From positions 380,001-444,000 of the forward strand of contig CM061247.1 of NCBI GenBank assembly GCA_022605425.2: DNA of 64,000 bases. Reading direction: 5' to 3'. Origin of the DNA: Hamiltosporidium tvaerminnensis. Taxonomy: Eukaryota > Microsporidia > Dubosqiidae. A program made the position numbers and the translations under genes. Positions within the stretch are counted from its first letter, which is position 1; each line of letters begins with the position of its first letter. The notes under the pieces were generated by a model. That model was not told the origin of the DNA. It saw only the letters and a list, made by a program, of their open reading frames with translations, and ran no database searches. Below are positions 44,354 to 54,626 of this stretch, piece by piece.

Positions 44354-44376
44354 ATGTGAAGGGTAAATAGATTATA

Positions 44377-44580
44377 GAAGTTATAGAGATATAGAGATTA
44401 TAGAGATATAGAGGTTATAGAGGGTATAGAGGTTATAGAGGTTATAGAGATATAGAGATTATAGAGATTATGGGGTTATAGAGATTATGGGGTTATAGAG
44501 ATTATAGAGATTATGGGGTTATAGAGATTATGGGGTTATAGAGATTATAGAGATTATGGGGTTATAGATATTAAAAAAGA
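44377..44580. repeat. TTATAGAGATTATGGGG minisatellite
   Basis: Units of TATAGAGATTA and TATGGGGTTATAGAGAT alternate over 200 bp immediately upstream of the spliced 122-residue gene. Confidence 0.85.
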
Positions 44581-44734
44581 TTATAGAGATTAAAGACTTA
44601 TAGAAGATATCTAATATGAAAATACATATAAATTAAAAGAGATAGGAAATAACTTTTTATTAAAATTTTCTAATATTAAATCTAATATTAAATCATGAAA
44701 AAAGAAAAAAAGAATAAAAAAAAGAAATTTCTTA

Positions 44735-44790
44735 ATCTTATATAACTAATATAATCAATAATAGATATAACTAATATAATTAATAACTAA
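44735..44790. repeat. TAACTAATATAAT repeat, left block
   Basis: ATATAACTAATATAATYAATA units. The same array continues at 45518-45540 and 46383-46575, so it appears to have been split by insertion of repeat X and retroelement copy B. Confidence 0.75.
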
Positions 44791-45517
44791 GGACTTTATT
44801 TAAAAGTATCACATCTTTAAAATAGTGGCAAGTGTTATATTTGTTTTTATAACATTAACGCAGTTCTAGGTTTAACATAAATGACTGCTACCCCAACACT
44901 CCTTCGGTAACCCCTGCGATACCTACGTCCCAAAGCCTTTCATCTACCAGGTGTGTAGAACCTAATTAATAGGGCGAGGCAGTTGCCCGGAGTTCATTAA
45001 TGTCCGTTGCATGGAGTGAGATCGAAAGGTAAAGCCCCCATGTGCTAGCCCAAAACTATGCAGCATTTCGGTTACTTTACACTTTCTAAACCCAATAGAC
45101 TTCTAGCAAATATATACTTCAGAGATTTATATTGGTCCACCTAGAAGGCGCAATGTCATACCAACAGGTATAACCTGCTACTTAGCTTTCCTGGCTTTAA
45201 ATGGGTTTTTGTTTTGTATCTCCCAGGCGCTAAGCTTCTAACCCGAGTGAGTAAGGCTAGGTTTCCATGCTTTTACATGGCAATTACCTACATGTTCAGC
45301 TGCGGTCTGCAATCTGGTTACATAAAAAACTACAAATAAATTTGTAGAAAAAGTTTCTCCATTTCTTAGACCTCTGCTCTTCATAACAACTCCCATGGAA
45401 CAACCGAAGATGTAGTGTGGTTGTATTCTCACCAAAAATCCAAACAATGATCTCACACCAGTGTCACACACTCATCGCCAAGCAGAAGGTTTTTTATGTG
45501 GTTATCCTCCCTCCACA
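44791..45517 (-). mobile_element. Repeat X, longest copy (727 bp), flanked by 13-bp direct repeats
   Basis: The segment is GC-richer than its surroundings and starts on the minus strand with GGAGGGAGGATAACCAC. It ends with AATAAAGTCC and is bracketed by AATTAATAACTAA at 44778-44790 and 45518-45530. There are no terminal inverted repeats, so insertion by retrotransposition (SINE-like or an internally deleted non-LTR element) is the simplest reading. The direct repeats could alternatively be units of the host minisatellite. A 77-codon open stretch at 45238-45471 has no family I recognise and lies in a repeat, so I do not call it a gene. Related partial copies are at 23217-23430 and 54107-54330. 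Confidence 0.6.
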
Positions 45518-45540
45518 AATTAATAACTAATATAACTAAT

Positions 45541-46380
45541 TTTTATTTAATGAAATTCTGGGTTAACAAATTTTCTCTCGTTAAACAAATTTCTTCCATC
45601 ACTTTAACCACTTTATTCTCTTTTTCTACATCGGACTTATCATTAATGTCTATCGTCATGTCCTTTGGTCTGGTTACGTCATCTAAAATAAGGGGTAAAG
45701 TATTTTTTGAATTCACTTGTTTAACACTATCTTCCTCGTTCTTCATTTCTTTTAAGGGGGGTGTTGGCTGTTTATGCATCTCAGCTCCTATAATAACACT
45801 TAATGACGCTCTCTCCCAGCTCTCTTCGGCACTTGGTCCTGACTCAATTCCTCTTCGTCGATCGAAGGAAATCATTTCGAGTGTTTTCTTAAGTACTATG
45901 GAGTGAATATATGTCTCTACATTTATGGGTATTTGTAATCTTTTAAGATAAGTTTTATGGTATTTTGTCACAATACCGTCCCATGTTATCACATAAGGAA
46001 TTATCTCTACATTACATTTGTAAATAAGGCCCAGCTCATTTGCTAATAGGTCATACTTCCTAAGTTTCTCTGTTTCAACTATTTGAAGTGAGTCTTGGGA
46101 GGTGATTCCTACTTCAATGAGGGTAATCTTATTTAGTATCTTGTCTAAAACGAATATATCTGGCCTATTATTTCGAATTTTGACATCAGTTTTTATTCTG
46201 GTGTCCACTCTTATCTCTGCATACTCATTATCAAGAATTTCTTGAACTGAGTGGCTCCTGATTCGTTTTGAGGACTTGAATTTATATTTATTTAACAAGA
46301 GAAAATGTATACATCGTACCACTTCATTGTGTCGTCTAGTATAGTCATGACCAAGCATTTTTTTCACATCTCGTTGCTAA
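45541..46380 (-). mobile_element. Non-LTR retrotransposon copy B, 5'-truncated
   Basis: This is the 3' 840 bp of the same family as copy A. The protein frame is open from 46367 to the stop at 45543 (274 codons). It includes the restriction-like endonuclease block RPDIFVLD...ITLIEV and a C-terminal domain that in copy A is interrupted by a nonsense codon. The break at about 46380 inside the zinc knuckle is the truncation point. It is inserted in a TAACTAATATAAT array on both sides. Confidence 0.85.
45543..46367 (-). pseudogene. Endonuclease domain of retrotransposon protein (truncated, frame open)
   Basis: Open for 274 codons but lacking the reverse transcriptase and most of the zinc knuckle, so it is not functional for retrotransposition. 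It shows how the intact tail should read: after LIEVGITS it continues with QDSLQIVETEKLRKYDLL and ends in a Lys/Glu-rich segment. A run of seven Ts near 46363, against six in copy A, puts the zinc-knuckle remnant out of frame. Confidence 0.75.
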
Positions 46381-46382
46381 AT

Positions 46383-46575
46383 GGTAATAATTTATATAAT
46401 TTATATAACTAATAATTTATATAACCAATTAAATAATAATTTATATAACCAATATAATTGATAATAGATATAACTAATATAATTAATAATTTATTTACTA
46501 ATATAATTAATAATAGATATAACTAATAACTAATATAATTAATAATTTATATACTAATAACTAATATCTAATATC
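46383..46575. repeat. TAACTAATATAAT repeat, right block
   Basis: Imperfect ATATAACTAATATAATTAATA units continue from the truncation point of copy B to just before the 3' end of BRE1. Confidence 0.8.
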
Positions 46576-46603
46576 TAATACTGGAGATTACAATGAGTTT
46601 TAA

Positions 46604-49279
46604 TTAAATGTAAATCTTTTTAATATCATTTATATTGAAAGATTCACCACAGATTGGACATTTTCTAATTCTAAGTTGTATTCTTTTATCAAGGCATTGT
46701 TTACAGAAGACATGCATACATTTAACAATGACTGTATTTTTAGGGTTGGTGTCACAGGCACTACAGATGATGGTTTTTTTGTATTTTTCTATTTCATTAA
46801 ATATTTCTGAAGAAGAATCTTTAAAGTAAAAAAGAAGAAGATTTTTTGTGTTTTTTAAATCTTTTTCAAGGATATTTATGGTGGATTGTAATTTATTAGA
46901 GGTTTCGTTTTGTTGGATGAATTTGTTTTTAAGATCAGTAAATTTATTTTTTAAGGTGTCTATTTGGGAAAGTAAAATGGAATTTTCATTATAAATTTTT
47001 ATAAAATTTCTTTTGTGGAAAAAAGCTGCGCTTTTTCTTTCGAGGTAGTCGTTTTTTAAATCTTCTATTTGTATTTTTAAATTCTTTTCTGTTTTTTCGT
47101 TTTGCGTTCTTTGAAATTCAAAATTTATTATTTTTTTTTGATTTAAATTTCTTTCGTTTTCCAAATTTTCTGTTTGTAATAAAAGAATTTCATTTTTGTT
47201 TTTTAATGTACGGATTTCGTTGGTTAACATTTGTTTTACACGGATGTTTGAGTCGATTTCTTCTAAGAGTTTGTTGTTTTCTGTACAAAGATCATCAAAT
47301 CCTTGTGATAAACTTTGTATTTCACTTATCAGTTCGTTTTCCGATGCTTTTTCTAAAAAAGAAAAATCGGTTTTTCTAAATTTTAAAGAATCTGAAAAAT
47401 CTTTTAAAATTTGTTTTTCTTTTTCTAAAATTTCTATTTCGCTTTTTAGTGTGGAAATTTGAGAATTTAAATTTATTATTTCGTTTTTTAAAGAAAAAAT
47501 TTCTTTGAAATTTTGTATTTCTTTACAGTCACATGGAATATTTAAAGTTTTTTTTATTTCCCTATTTATAAGTCTTTCTTTAAATTCATCTCTTTGTATT
47601 AAACTTTCTCTTACTAAACGAGCATTTTCACTTTCTAAATTTGATAAACTATTTTCTAAAATATTTATTTTACTTTTTAAACTTCCATTTTCAGTATCAA
47701 ATAAATTAATTTCTTTTTTATTTAATAATTCTTGTAATTCTAATATTTCACAGGATAATCTTTTAATTTCTTCATTTTCTGATAAAAGTATTTTGTCAAA
47801 AAAACTGGAATCGATTTCTATTTGTTTTCCTTCTTTAATTTCAATTTCTGGTTTTTTAATATTTTTAGATTTTTGTATTTCAATTTGTAGTCTTTCATTT
47901 TTTTTCTTTAAATTATAAATTAAATCTTCTTTTTCCATAGCAGAGTTTCTTAAATCATTGATCAAAGAGTTTGGTAAAAGTGGATAATAATTTAAATTAC
48001 ATGCAACGGAACTTCTATATTTCTTATCATAAGAAATACGATCGTATTTATGGTTTGTGTTTTGTTCTTCAAAAGATTCATTAAAAATTTCTTCTTTATT
48101 TAAATCCTCAGATTTATCAGAAACGTCAATTTCTACGGTTTTTATTTTTTTTGGATTTTCTTCAAATTTTATATTTTCATGAATTTTATTTTTATTAATT
48201 AAATTTTCATTTTGTAATTCTAAAGAAGAATTTTGTTCTTCAAAATGTTTTTCTGTAAGGGTTTCTGAAATATTTAAATTTGATTTGCAACAATTCAGTC
48301 CGTTTTCTTCAGTGGTATTTCTTGTATTCAACTCCTCAAATACGTTTTTTGTTCCATTAGAAATAAATTTTTCGCCATCAACTTCATTGAAATTTTTTTC
48401 ATTCAACGAGAAACCGCTTTTCTTTTCAAAATTAGAATTTTCCTCTAAAATTAATTTTGATTCGTCAGTTTCTTCTTTTATCTTTACATCTTTACAGATC
48501 AAAGATTCTTCACCAAAATTGTTTTTACTTTGAAATTTATTGTTTTCTTCTATTATTTTTACATCTTTACAGATCAAAGATTCTTCACCAAAATTATTTT
48601 TACTTTGAAATTTATCGTTTTCTTCTTCAAAAATATTTCCACAACCTTCATTATTCCCATAACTTTTGTCTTTTGATTCTTCTCCATTCATTTCATTATT
48701 ATTTTCATTTTCTTTTTGTCGTTCTTCTAAATCAAAATTCAAAACATTTTCAGAATTTTGTTCTTTATTATTTCCCTCTTCAAACATTTCCAAAGAATTT
48801 TTTTCATTCTTCAATTCATCTTTAGATTCTTTATTATTGCCTTTTTCAAAAATTTCTGATGAACATTTTTTAAATTCTGATTCATCTTCAATTTCTTCAT
48901 TATTTATTTTCTCAAATTTATTTTTATTGGTTTCTTGTCTTTTAGAAATAGAATTTCTAAAAATATCCAAAATCTCTCCAACAAACTCCTTTTTATCTCC
49001 ACTTCTATCAAAATCCAACTTTTCAATAGAAAAAGAAGATTTCTTATTTGTAACCATAAATAATATAAAATCTTCATATAAATCCATTATCGTTTTAAGC
49101 TCATAATTATATTTTTCATAAATTTCCATTTTCCTTTTATATTCATTCATCTGTAAATATATTGCTTCTTTCTGATGTTCATGTATCTTTGATACCACAA
49201 ATGATGGACTTTGTAGATCTGTAAGAGATAATATCTTTTGTTTTAAAATGTTTTCATTTATTTTTCTTTTCACCGTCAT
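46604..49279 (-). CDS. BRE1: BRE1-like E3 ubiquitin ligase for histone H2B
   Basis: BRE1 with RAD6 monoubiquitinates histone H2B in transcribed chromatin. The 891-residue protein ends in a C3HC4 RING with all eight ligands: C839, C842, C854, H856, C859, C862, C874 and C877 (CSAC...CMHVFCKQC...CPIC). The final GESFNINDIKKIYI lies where BRE1 has its own short tail motif after the RING. Residues 430-835 are a long coiled coil. Residues 1-75 are a helical N-terminus in the position of the RAD6-binding region. Between them, at about 105-420, lies a Glu/Asn-rich segment with an exact internal repeat (FQSKNNFGEESLICKDVKI twice). Length is near that of the fungal orthologue plus this insertion. Start is the ATG at 49279. 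Confidence 0.88.
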   Translation of the reverse strand: MTVKRKINENILKQKILSLTDLQSPSFVVSKIHEHQKEAIYLQMNEYKRKMEIYEKYNYELKTIMDLYEDFILFMVTNKKSSFSIEKLDFDRSGDKKEFVGEILDIFRNSISKRQETNKNKFEKINNEEIEDESEFKKCSSEIFEKGNNKESKDELKNEKNSLEMFEEGNNKEQNSENVLNFDLEERQKENENNNEMNGEESKDKSYGNNEGCGNIFEEENDKFQSKNNFGEESLICKDVKIIEENNKFQSKNNFGEESLICKDVKIKEETDESKLILEENSNFEKKSGFSLNEKNFNEVDGEKFISNGTKNVFEELNTRNTTEENGLNCCKSNLNISETLTEKHFEEQNSSLELQNENLINKNKIHENIKFEENPKKIKTVEIDVSDKSEDLNKEEIFNESFEEQNTNHKYDRISYDKKYRSSVACNLNYYPLLPNSLINDLRNSAMEKEDLIYNLKKKNERLQIEIQKSKNIKKPEIEIKEGKQIEIDSSFFDKILLSENEEIKRLSCEILELQELLNKKEINLFDTENGSLKSKINILENSLSNLESENARLVRESLIQRDEFKERLINREIKKTLNIPCDCKEIQNFKEIFSLKNEIINLNSQISTLKSEIEILEKEKQILKDFSDSLKFRKTDFSFLEKASENELISEIQSLSQGFDDLCTENNKLLEEIDSNIRVKQMLTNEIRTLKNKNEILLLQTENLENERNLNQKKIINFEFQRTQNEKTEKNLKIQIEDLKNDYLERKSAAFFHKRNFIKIYNENSILLSQIDTLKNKFTDLKNKFIQQNETSNKLQSTINILEKDLKNTKNLLLFYFKDSSSEIFNEIEKYKKTIICSACDTNPKNTVIVKCMHVFCKQCLDKRIQLRIRKCPICGESFNINDIKKIYI

Positions 49280-50042
49280 TTTCTATTCTTCTTAAAATTT
49301 TATGCGGTTAATTTTTTTATAAATTTAAAAATAAAATTTACAATAATTTTGATAAAAAAAACGAAGAAAAATAATTTTAAAAACGAAGAAAAATAATTTT
49401 AAAAACGAAGAAAAATAATTTTAAAAACGAAGAAAAATAATTTTAAAAACGAAGAAAAATAATTTTAAAACGAAGATTAAAACGAAAATAATTTAAAACG
49501 AAAATAATTTTAAAACAAGAAAATAAAGAAAATAATTAAAAACGAGAAAATAATTTAAAACAGGAAAATAATTTTAAAAACGAGGAAAAATAATTTTAAA
49601 AACGAATAATTTAAAAACGAAGAAAAGTTTAGAAAAAATTTAAGAAGAAGTTTACGAAGAACAAATGTAAGAAAAGTAAGAAAAAAATTAAAAAGTTTGA
49701 AAAATCGATTTAAAAACAAAAAAAGGAGAATAAATTTATGAAAAATCAAAGAATTAAAAAATACGATTTAAAAGATAAGAAAGAAATAAATTGTAAGAAA
49801 ATAAATTAGAAAATCAAATAATCTCTCCAAATTTGAAAATAAATATTTTATTCCTAAATTATATTAAATCTCCTTTTAAGTTAAACTAAATCTACTCTTA
49901 TCTCAACTTTTTAAAATAAAAAAATAATATTAAATCTCCATTGAAGGTCAACAAATACTTTCCCATCTAAATCCACTCCCTAATTGCACCTACTCCCCCA
50001 CTCTTCTCATTTAAATTATACTTAATCCCCCACTCTTCACAT
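49280..50042. other. Intergenic region with a 22-bp repeat
   Basis: No gene. The left part is the tandem array listed next; the right part (49800-50040) is AT-rich with CTTAATC(C/T)CC-type repeats (TTAAATTATACTTAATCCCC). Confidence 0.55.
49360..49640. repeat. 22-bp tandem repeat
   Basis: AAAACGAAGAAAAATAATTT recurs with a 22-bp period (ACGAAG at 49361, 49383, 49405, 49427...) and decays into shorter units to the right. It lies immediately upstream of BRE1. Confidence 0.88.
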
Positions 50043-52540
50043 CTAAATTATACTTAATCTCCTTTTAAGTTCAACAATTAAATTCACATCTTCTTCATCA
50101 AATTCACTCTTAAAATGTTTCTTGAGAATATCAATAGACTTTCTTGTCAAAACAGAATACAAAAAATCAGATTCAACAAAATGTCTTCCAAACATTTTTG
50201 GTGTATCACTTCCTATTTCTATCTTAATAGCCACCTCACTTCCTTTCTTAGCCTCCTCAACTTTTTTCTTATTCAACTCAATAGAAGTAACATTTCCCAA
50301 TTTAATAATTTCCTCTTTAAACACACAAACAGGTGTCCCTATTTTTAAAATTCCTTGTTCTACACAAACCCCAAGAATTAATGGACTTCGTTTATTAAAA
50401 ACACAATTCGGTAAAATTTTTAACTTTACAGGATAAATAATTTCTAACAAATTTTCTTTTTTTATTTTTTCTTTTTCAGTAATAAAATGTCGTTTTAATT
50501 GATCTAATAAATGGTAAATAATATCTGCGTGAAATATTTTTATTTGTAATGAATTGGCAAGTTCATAAATTTCTTTATCAATTTTTACATCAAAACACAA
50601 CATTACAGCAAAATCTTTGTTTTTTTCTAGAATTGAGGATGTAATTATTACATCTTTTTTTCTTACATTTCCTATACTTACACTTGAAATTGGAATTTCT
50701 TCTGACTGTAAAAAACTTACCAGTGCTTCTAAAGAACCAAGTGTACTGGTCTGTACATGAACACCTATTTCTGATGTTTTTATATTTGAAATTACAGATT
50801 CTAAATCTTGCATTACTTCTGTTTTTACTTTTTCAATATCTTCTTCAACAAATAAAATTCTTGTTCCGGCCACAGCTTTTTCTAAATCCAAAGCAGAAAT
50901 TTTTACTCCGAGACTGGCTTTTACAACTTTACAAGTCATATAATTACTTTTTAAACGAAGTTCTCTTAAAGGTTGAGGAACAAGAAGTGCTTTGATTGTT
51001 GTAACTATCGGTCCTTCAAATCCACAAACACATATTTTATCTCCTTCTTTAAGACTTCCATTGGCTAGAATTACATCTACAGTTGTTCCGTATCCTTCAA
51101 CATTTTTTACTTCTAAAATTGTACATTCTAAAGTTTCTTTAAATTTCATTTTGGTTACCATAAAGTTTTCAGAGAGTTGTACAATATTTCTTATTAAATC
51201 TGGTATTCCTTCACCTGTAATGGCAGAGGTAGGAATTAAACTTATAAATTTTCTTCGGTCAGGATTTTCACTGTAAAGGCGTGCATTGAGACTAATTTCT
51301 GAAAATTTAATTATTGTTTCGTTTAATCGCTCTGTAAATTCTATTTGAGCATTTTTTGGTTGCTTTTTGAATGTCTCGTCGAAAGAAGAAAATTCGTTCG
51401 GTTTCCATCCATAAATTCTGTCAATTTTATTTAAGGCAACCAAAAAAGGTGTTTTTCTTTGTTTTAAAAGTTGGATACTTTCAAGTGTCTGTGGTTCTAG
51501 AAGATGCAGAATGTCAACAACAAGAATAGCCAAATTACAGAGTGAGGATCCTCTGCTTCGTAAATTGGAAAACGATTCGTGTCCAGGAGTATCTATGATA
51601 AGAACTCCGGGTAAATCTGTTTTTTCAATATCAAATTTTTTGAGAAGAGAAGATAACGGAAAATATGTAGCACCGATCTGTTGTGTAATTCCCCCCGCTT
51701 CAGCTCCTTGAATATTTGTCTCTCGTAGTTTATCCAACAATTTGGTCTTTCCTGTGTCCACATGTCCTAAAATACAACAAATAGGACTTTTTAAATTTCC
51801 AGAAACTGTAATTTCGGATTCTTCTTTACAAAAATCTTCTTTTTTATTTTTCATTTTAAATGCAAATCTTCGTGTGGATTTGATTTTCGTTTCTACTTTT
51901 TTTTCTTCCGTTTTTTTTAAAATTTCTTTTTCTTTAAATTCATTTTTTATTTTTAAATTTTCTAATTTTATTCTTTCTTCTTCTATTCGTTGCATTTCTT
52001 GAAATTCTTCTTCTGCTTTTTTCTTTTCTTCTAAAATTCTTTTTATCTCTGCAATTGAAGTACCTTTTTTACCACCACGTCCCATTAAAGGCGTGGGGCG
52101 AGTAACAGGCAGTTGATCTTCCTTTTTAATATCTTGTTTAGCAGTTTGGTTGTTATCTTGTGTAATATCTTGTTTAGTATTTTTATTAATAGAAGATTTG
52201 TTTTCTTGTTTAGTAGTTTCTTTATCTACTGTTTTACAAACTGGTTTGTTTTCCTTTTTACTCTCTACATTTGTCTTTTTATCCATAATTTCAACTTCTT
52301 CTTTTTTATTCTCTTCTTTTATATTACTTCTATCTGACGTTTCTTCTTTTTTATTCTCTTCTTTTATATTACTTCTATCTGACGTTTCTTCTTTTTTATT
52401 CTCTTCTTTTATATTACTTCTATCTGACGTTTCTTCTTTTTATTCTCTTCTTTTATATTACTTCTATCTGACGTTTCTTCTGCCGTTTTTAAAAGATCTC
52501 CCAAAAAATCATTTTCTTGGTTTTTCTTCTTTTTTGCCAT
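50043..52540 (-). CDS. FUN12: Translation initiation factor eIF5B, with a frameshift in its N-terminal repeat
   Basis: eIF5B is the IF2-like GTPase that joins ribosomal subunits. The uninterrupted frame from the ATG at 52286 encodes 747 residues with G1 GHVDTGKT (174-181), switch block GGITQQIG (199-206), G3 DTPGHE (232-237), G4 NKID (286-289), and IF2-type domains II-IV. A better start is the ATG at 52540, whose product begins MAKKKKNQENDFLGDLL, like other eIF5Bs. The two frames are separated by a single missing base in a T-run at 52437-52441, inside one unit of a 45-bp repeat. With that base present the protein would have 832 residues. Either the shorter form is used or the break is a sequencing or assembly error. 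Confidence 0.93.
52296..52480. repeat. 45-bp tandem repeat within the eIF5B N-terminus
   Basis: GACGTTTCTTCTTTTTTATT starts units at 52336, 52381, 52426 and 52470. The third interval is 44 instead of 45 bp because one T is missing, which shifts the eIF5B frame. On the coding strand the unit gives (E)ETSDRSNIKEENKKE. Confidence 0.92.
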
Positions 52541-54106
52541 TTTTAGGATTTATTATTTCTTTTTTTTTATAAATATTTAATCTGTAAACTCGTTTTAGAA
52601 ATTTACGTTTCATTTGTTTTACCCTGTTTTTTATTATTAAGTCCAATGCACGAGAAAACGATTTGAAATGAAAAAAGAATAAAAATTTGAAGAAAAAAAA
52701 GAATTGGGAACGGAAATAATTTATTCTTATCAAAGCTTGAATTTTAAAAGAAACACTTAAAAATACATATAATCACTTAAATATTTAATAAGAAACATAA
52801 AAATCAACATTAATATTTTATAATGCTTCTATTTCTCGATTTTGAATCATTTATTTTATTTCTTATTGTGATATCATTTATATAATTTAGTAATGTCTTG
52901 ATAACGACTCACCTCGAAATGTTTATTCGATTAAAGGACTATAGACACTAATATGAATCCTCTAATTAAGATATGTCTCTTTCTATTTGTTCATAAATCT
53001 TACATAACTAATAATAATGAGTAGAACTCAACATAAAACAATTAAAAAGATTCTATTGGTTAAAGAAAATTTGAATTAAACATTGTAAATTTTCTTCTAA
53101 ATTGTATTATTTATCGAGAGTAACATAAGGGAATTTGTTTTTTAAATTTTCTAAAGTTTTCATTTTTGAAAAAAAATTTAAATAAATTTGTTCTGATTTC
53201 TTTTCTAAGAATTTACAGTTACACGAATAATTGTATGTAAGATTGATAGGATTTTAGGTTTTCTCATGTGAAATCAAAAATATTCGCAACAATAATTTCA
53301 CAAAATAATTTTGCTTGAATAGACTTCGTGAACATATACTTGATTAAATTAAAATATTTTTTATAAAACTGACTAAGAATTTATGCAATAAATAGAGTAA
53401 TCAATGCAGCTCGTTAAAAAGCACGGTTTTTTCAGTCATATAAAGCTTTGCAAGAATAATTTTTTTCGAAAAAAAGGACAAAATTGAATCAAAAAGTGAA
53501 AAACTAAACATAAAACGCCGAGCTGAAGTTCAGAAGAATTTAAATACGTGAAAGTAAGAAGAATAATACGCAAAATAACAAATATCCTAAAATTTTATTG
53601 AGGAATTGCTTAAGAGCGGCAAATAATTCAGATATGAAAGGCAAAAAAAAATACGAGAATAGACTGGGTGAGAGTATAAAATTTTTATTGAGATGATTGA
53701 GGAATTATGGCACAAATAACGAACTCTAAGATTATTCTTAGGCAATTTGTTCTCATTAATGTGAATGAAAGTTCGTTTCTAAGAGCCTAAAGTTTAGTTA
53801 TTTATATCCCAAAATGATAATATTTTCTAGAAAATTATAAAAATAACTATATTTTAAAATTAGAAAAGCGGGTGCAAGTTGAAATAACAAAAAATGATTC
53901 ACTTAATATAATAGCCATTATAAATATAATAAAGGAACGGTTGGCATAAAGACGATCCCGCTTATTAGAGACCTACTTCAAACCTAGCTGCCTTTAAGAA
54001 CATTACGGCACTTAATTTTTTAATTTTTTTTATTTGATTAATTTAATTATTAAAAATTTAGTACTGTTTTACGGTACATTTAGATTTAAATTTGTTTATA
54101 AATGAA
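52541..54106. other. 1.5-kb intergenic region
   Basis: No gene is seen. Parts at 53400-53700 and 53930-54000 are less AT-rich and may be transposon remains, but I could not match them to anything else in the window. Confidence 0.45.
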
Positions 54107-54330
54107 TACAGGATGGAGAGAGTGCAACCATATTAAAAACCATTTGCTTGGCAATGAGTTAGTGAAATAGTTGTGAAATCATTGTTGATATTTTGTTGAG
54201 ATATAAACCACACAGGTCTATAGACCTTTCTCCTATAATCCCGAGTCATAACAGATTAAAAGAAACAAATGAAAACCTTTCAGTTGTTCATTCTCACACT
54301 AAGAGGTAAAACAGGAATGGAATATGTAAG
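54107..54330 (+). repeat. Repeat X, copy 2 (partial)
   Basis: GGATGGAGAGAGTGCAACCA, then AAAAACCATTTGCTTGGCAA, then AAATCATTGTTG and AAACCACACAGG follow the head of the 727-bp X element closely. It abuts retroelement DNA of the opposite orientation. Confidence 0.72.
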
Positions 54331-54626
54331 TAGATAAATGGTTTTTTCTGTCTGTAGATTTTCTCGAGTGATCTTTGATATGACCTACTCTAAATTTTTT
54401 TTTCTCAATTTATTCTTTCGAAGCGCATCTTAGCTTTTTTAGTGTATTGCTTCGCATAACATATAAGCGCAGCTTGCATGATATGGCTGCATTCTTACCT
54501 GATCCATGAACACAAGCTTTAGCATATTCATCGAATATTGGGTGAATAAGGTTTGGATCTTTTTGTGAACAAATCATTTAAGTAATTCGGTTTAAGACCA
54601 CTCCATTTTAGATTTCCTAATCTAGG

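Noticed and set aside
45238-45471. 77-codon open stretch within repeat X
   Set aside because: It lies in a repeat, is not preserved in the related copies at 23.2 and 54.1 kb, and has no family signature.
44880-45490. GC-rich region considered as rRNA or tRNA genes
   Set aside because: No tRNA cloverleaf or rRNA core sequence could be recognised; direct repeats at both ends and relatives elsewhere point to a mobile repeat.
52509-52733. 74-codon basic open stretch upstream of eIF5B
   Set aside because: It overlaps the eIF5B start on the same strand in another frame and is Phe/Lys-rich like random AT-rich sequence.
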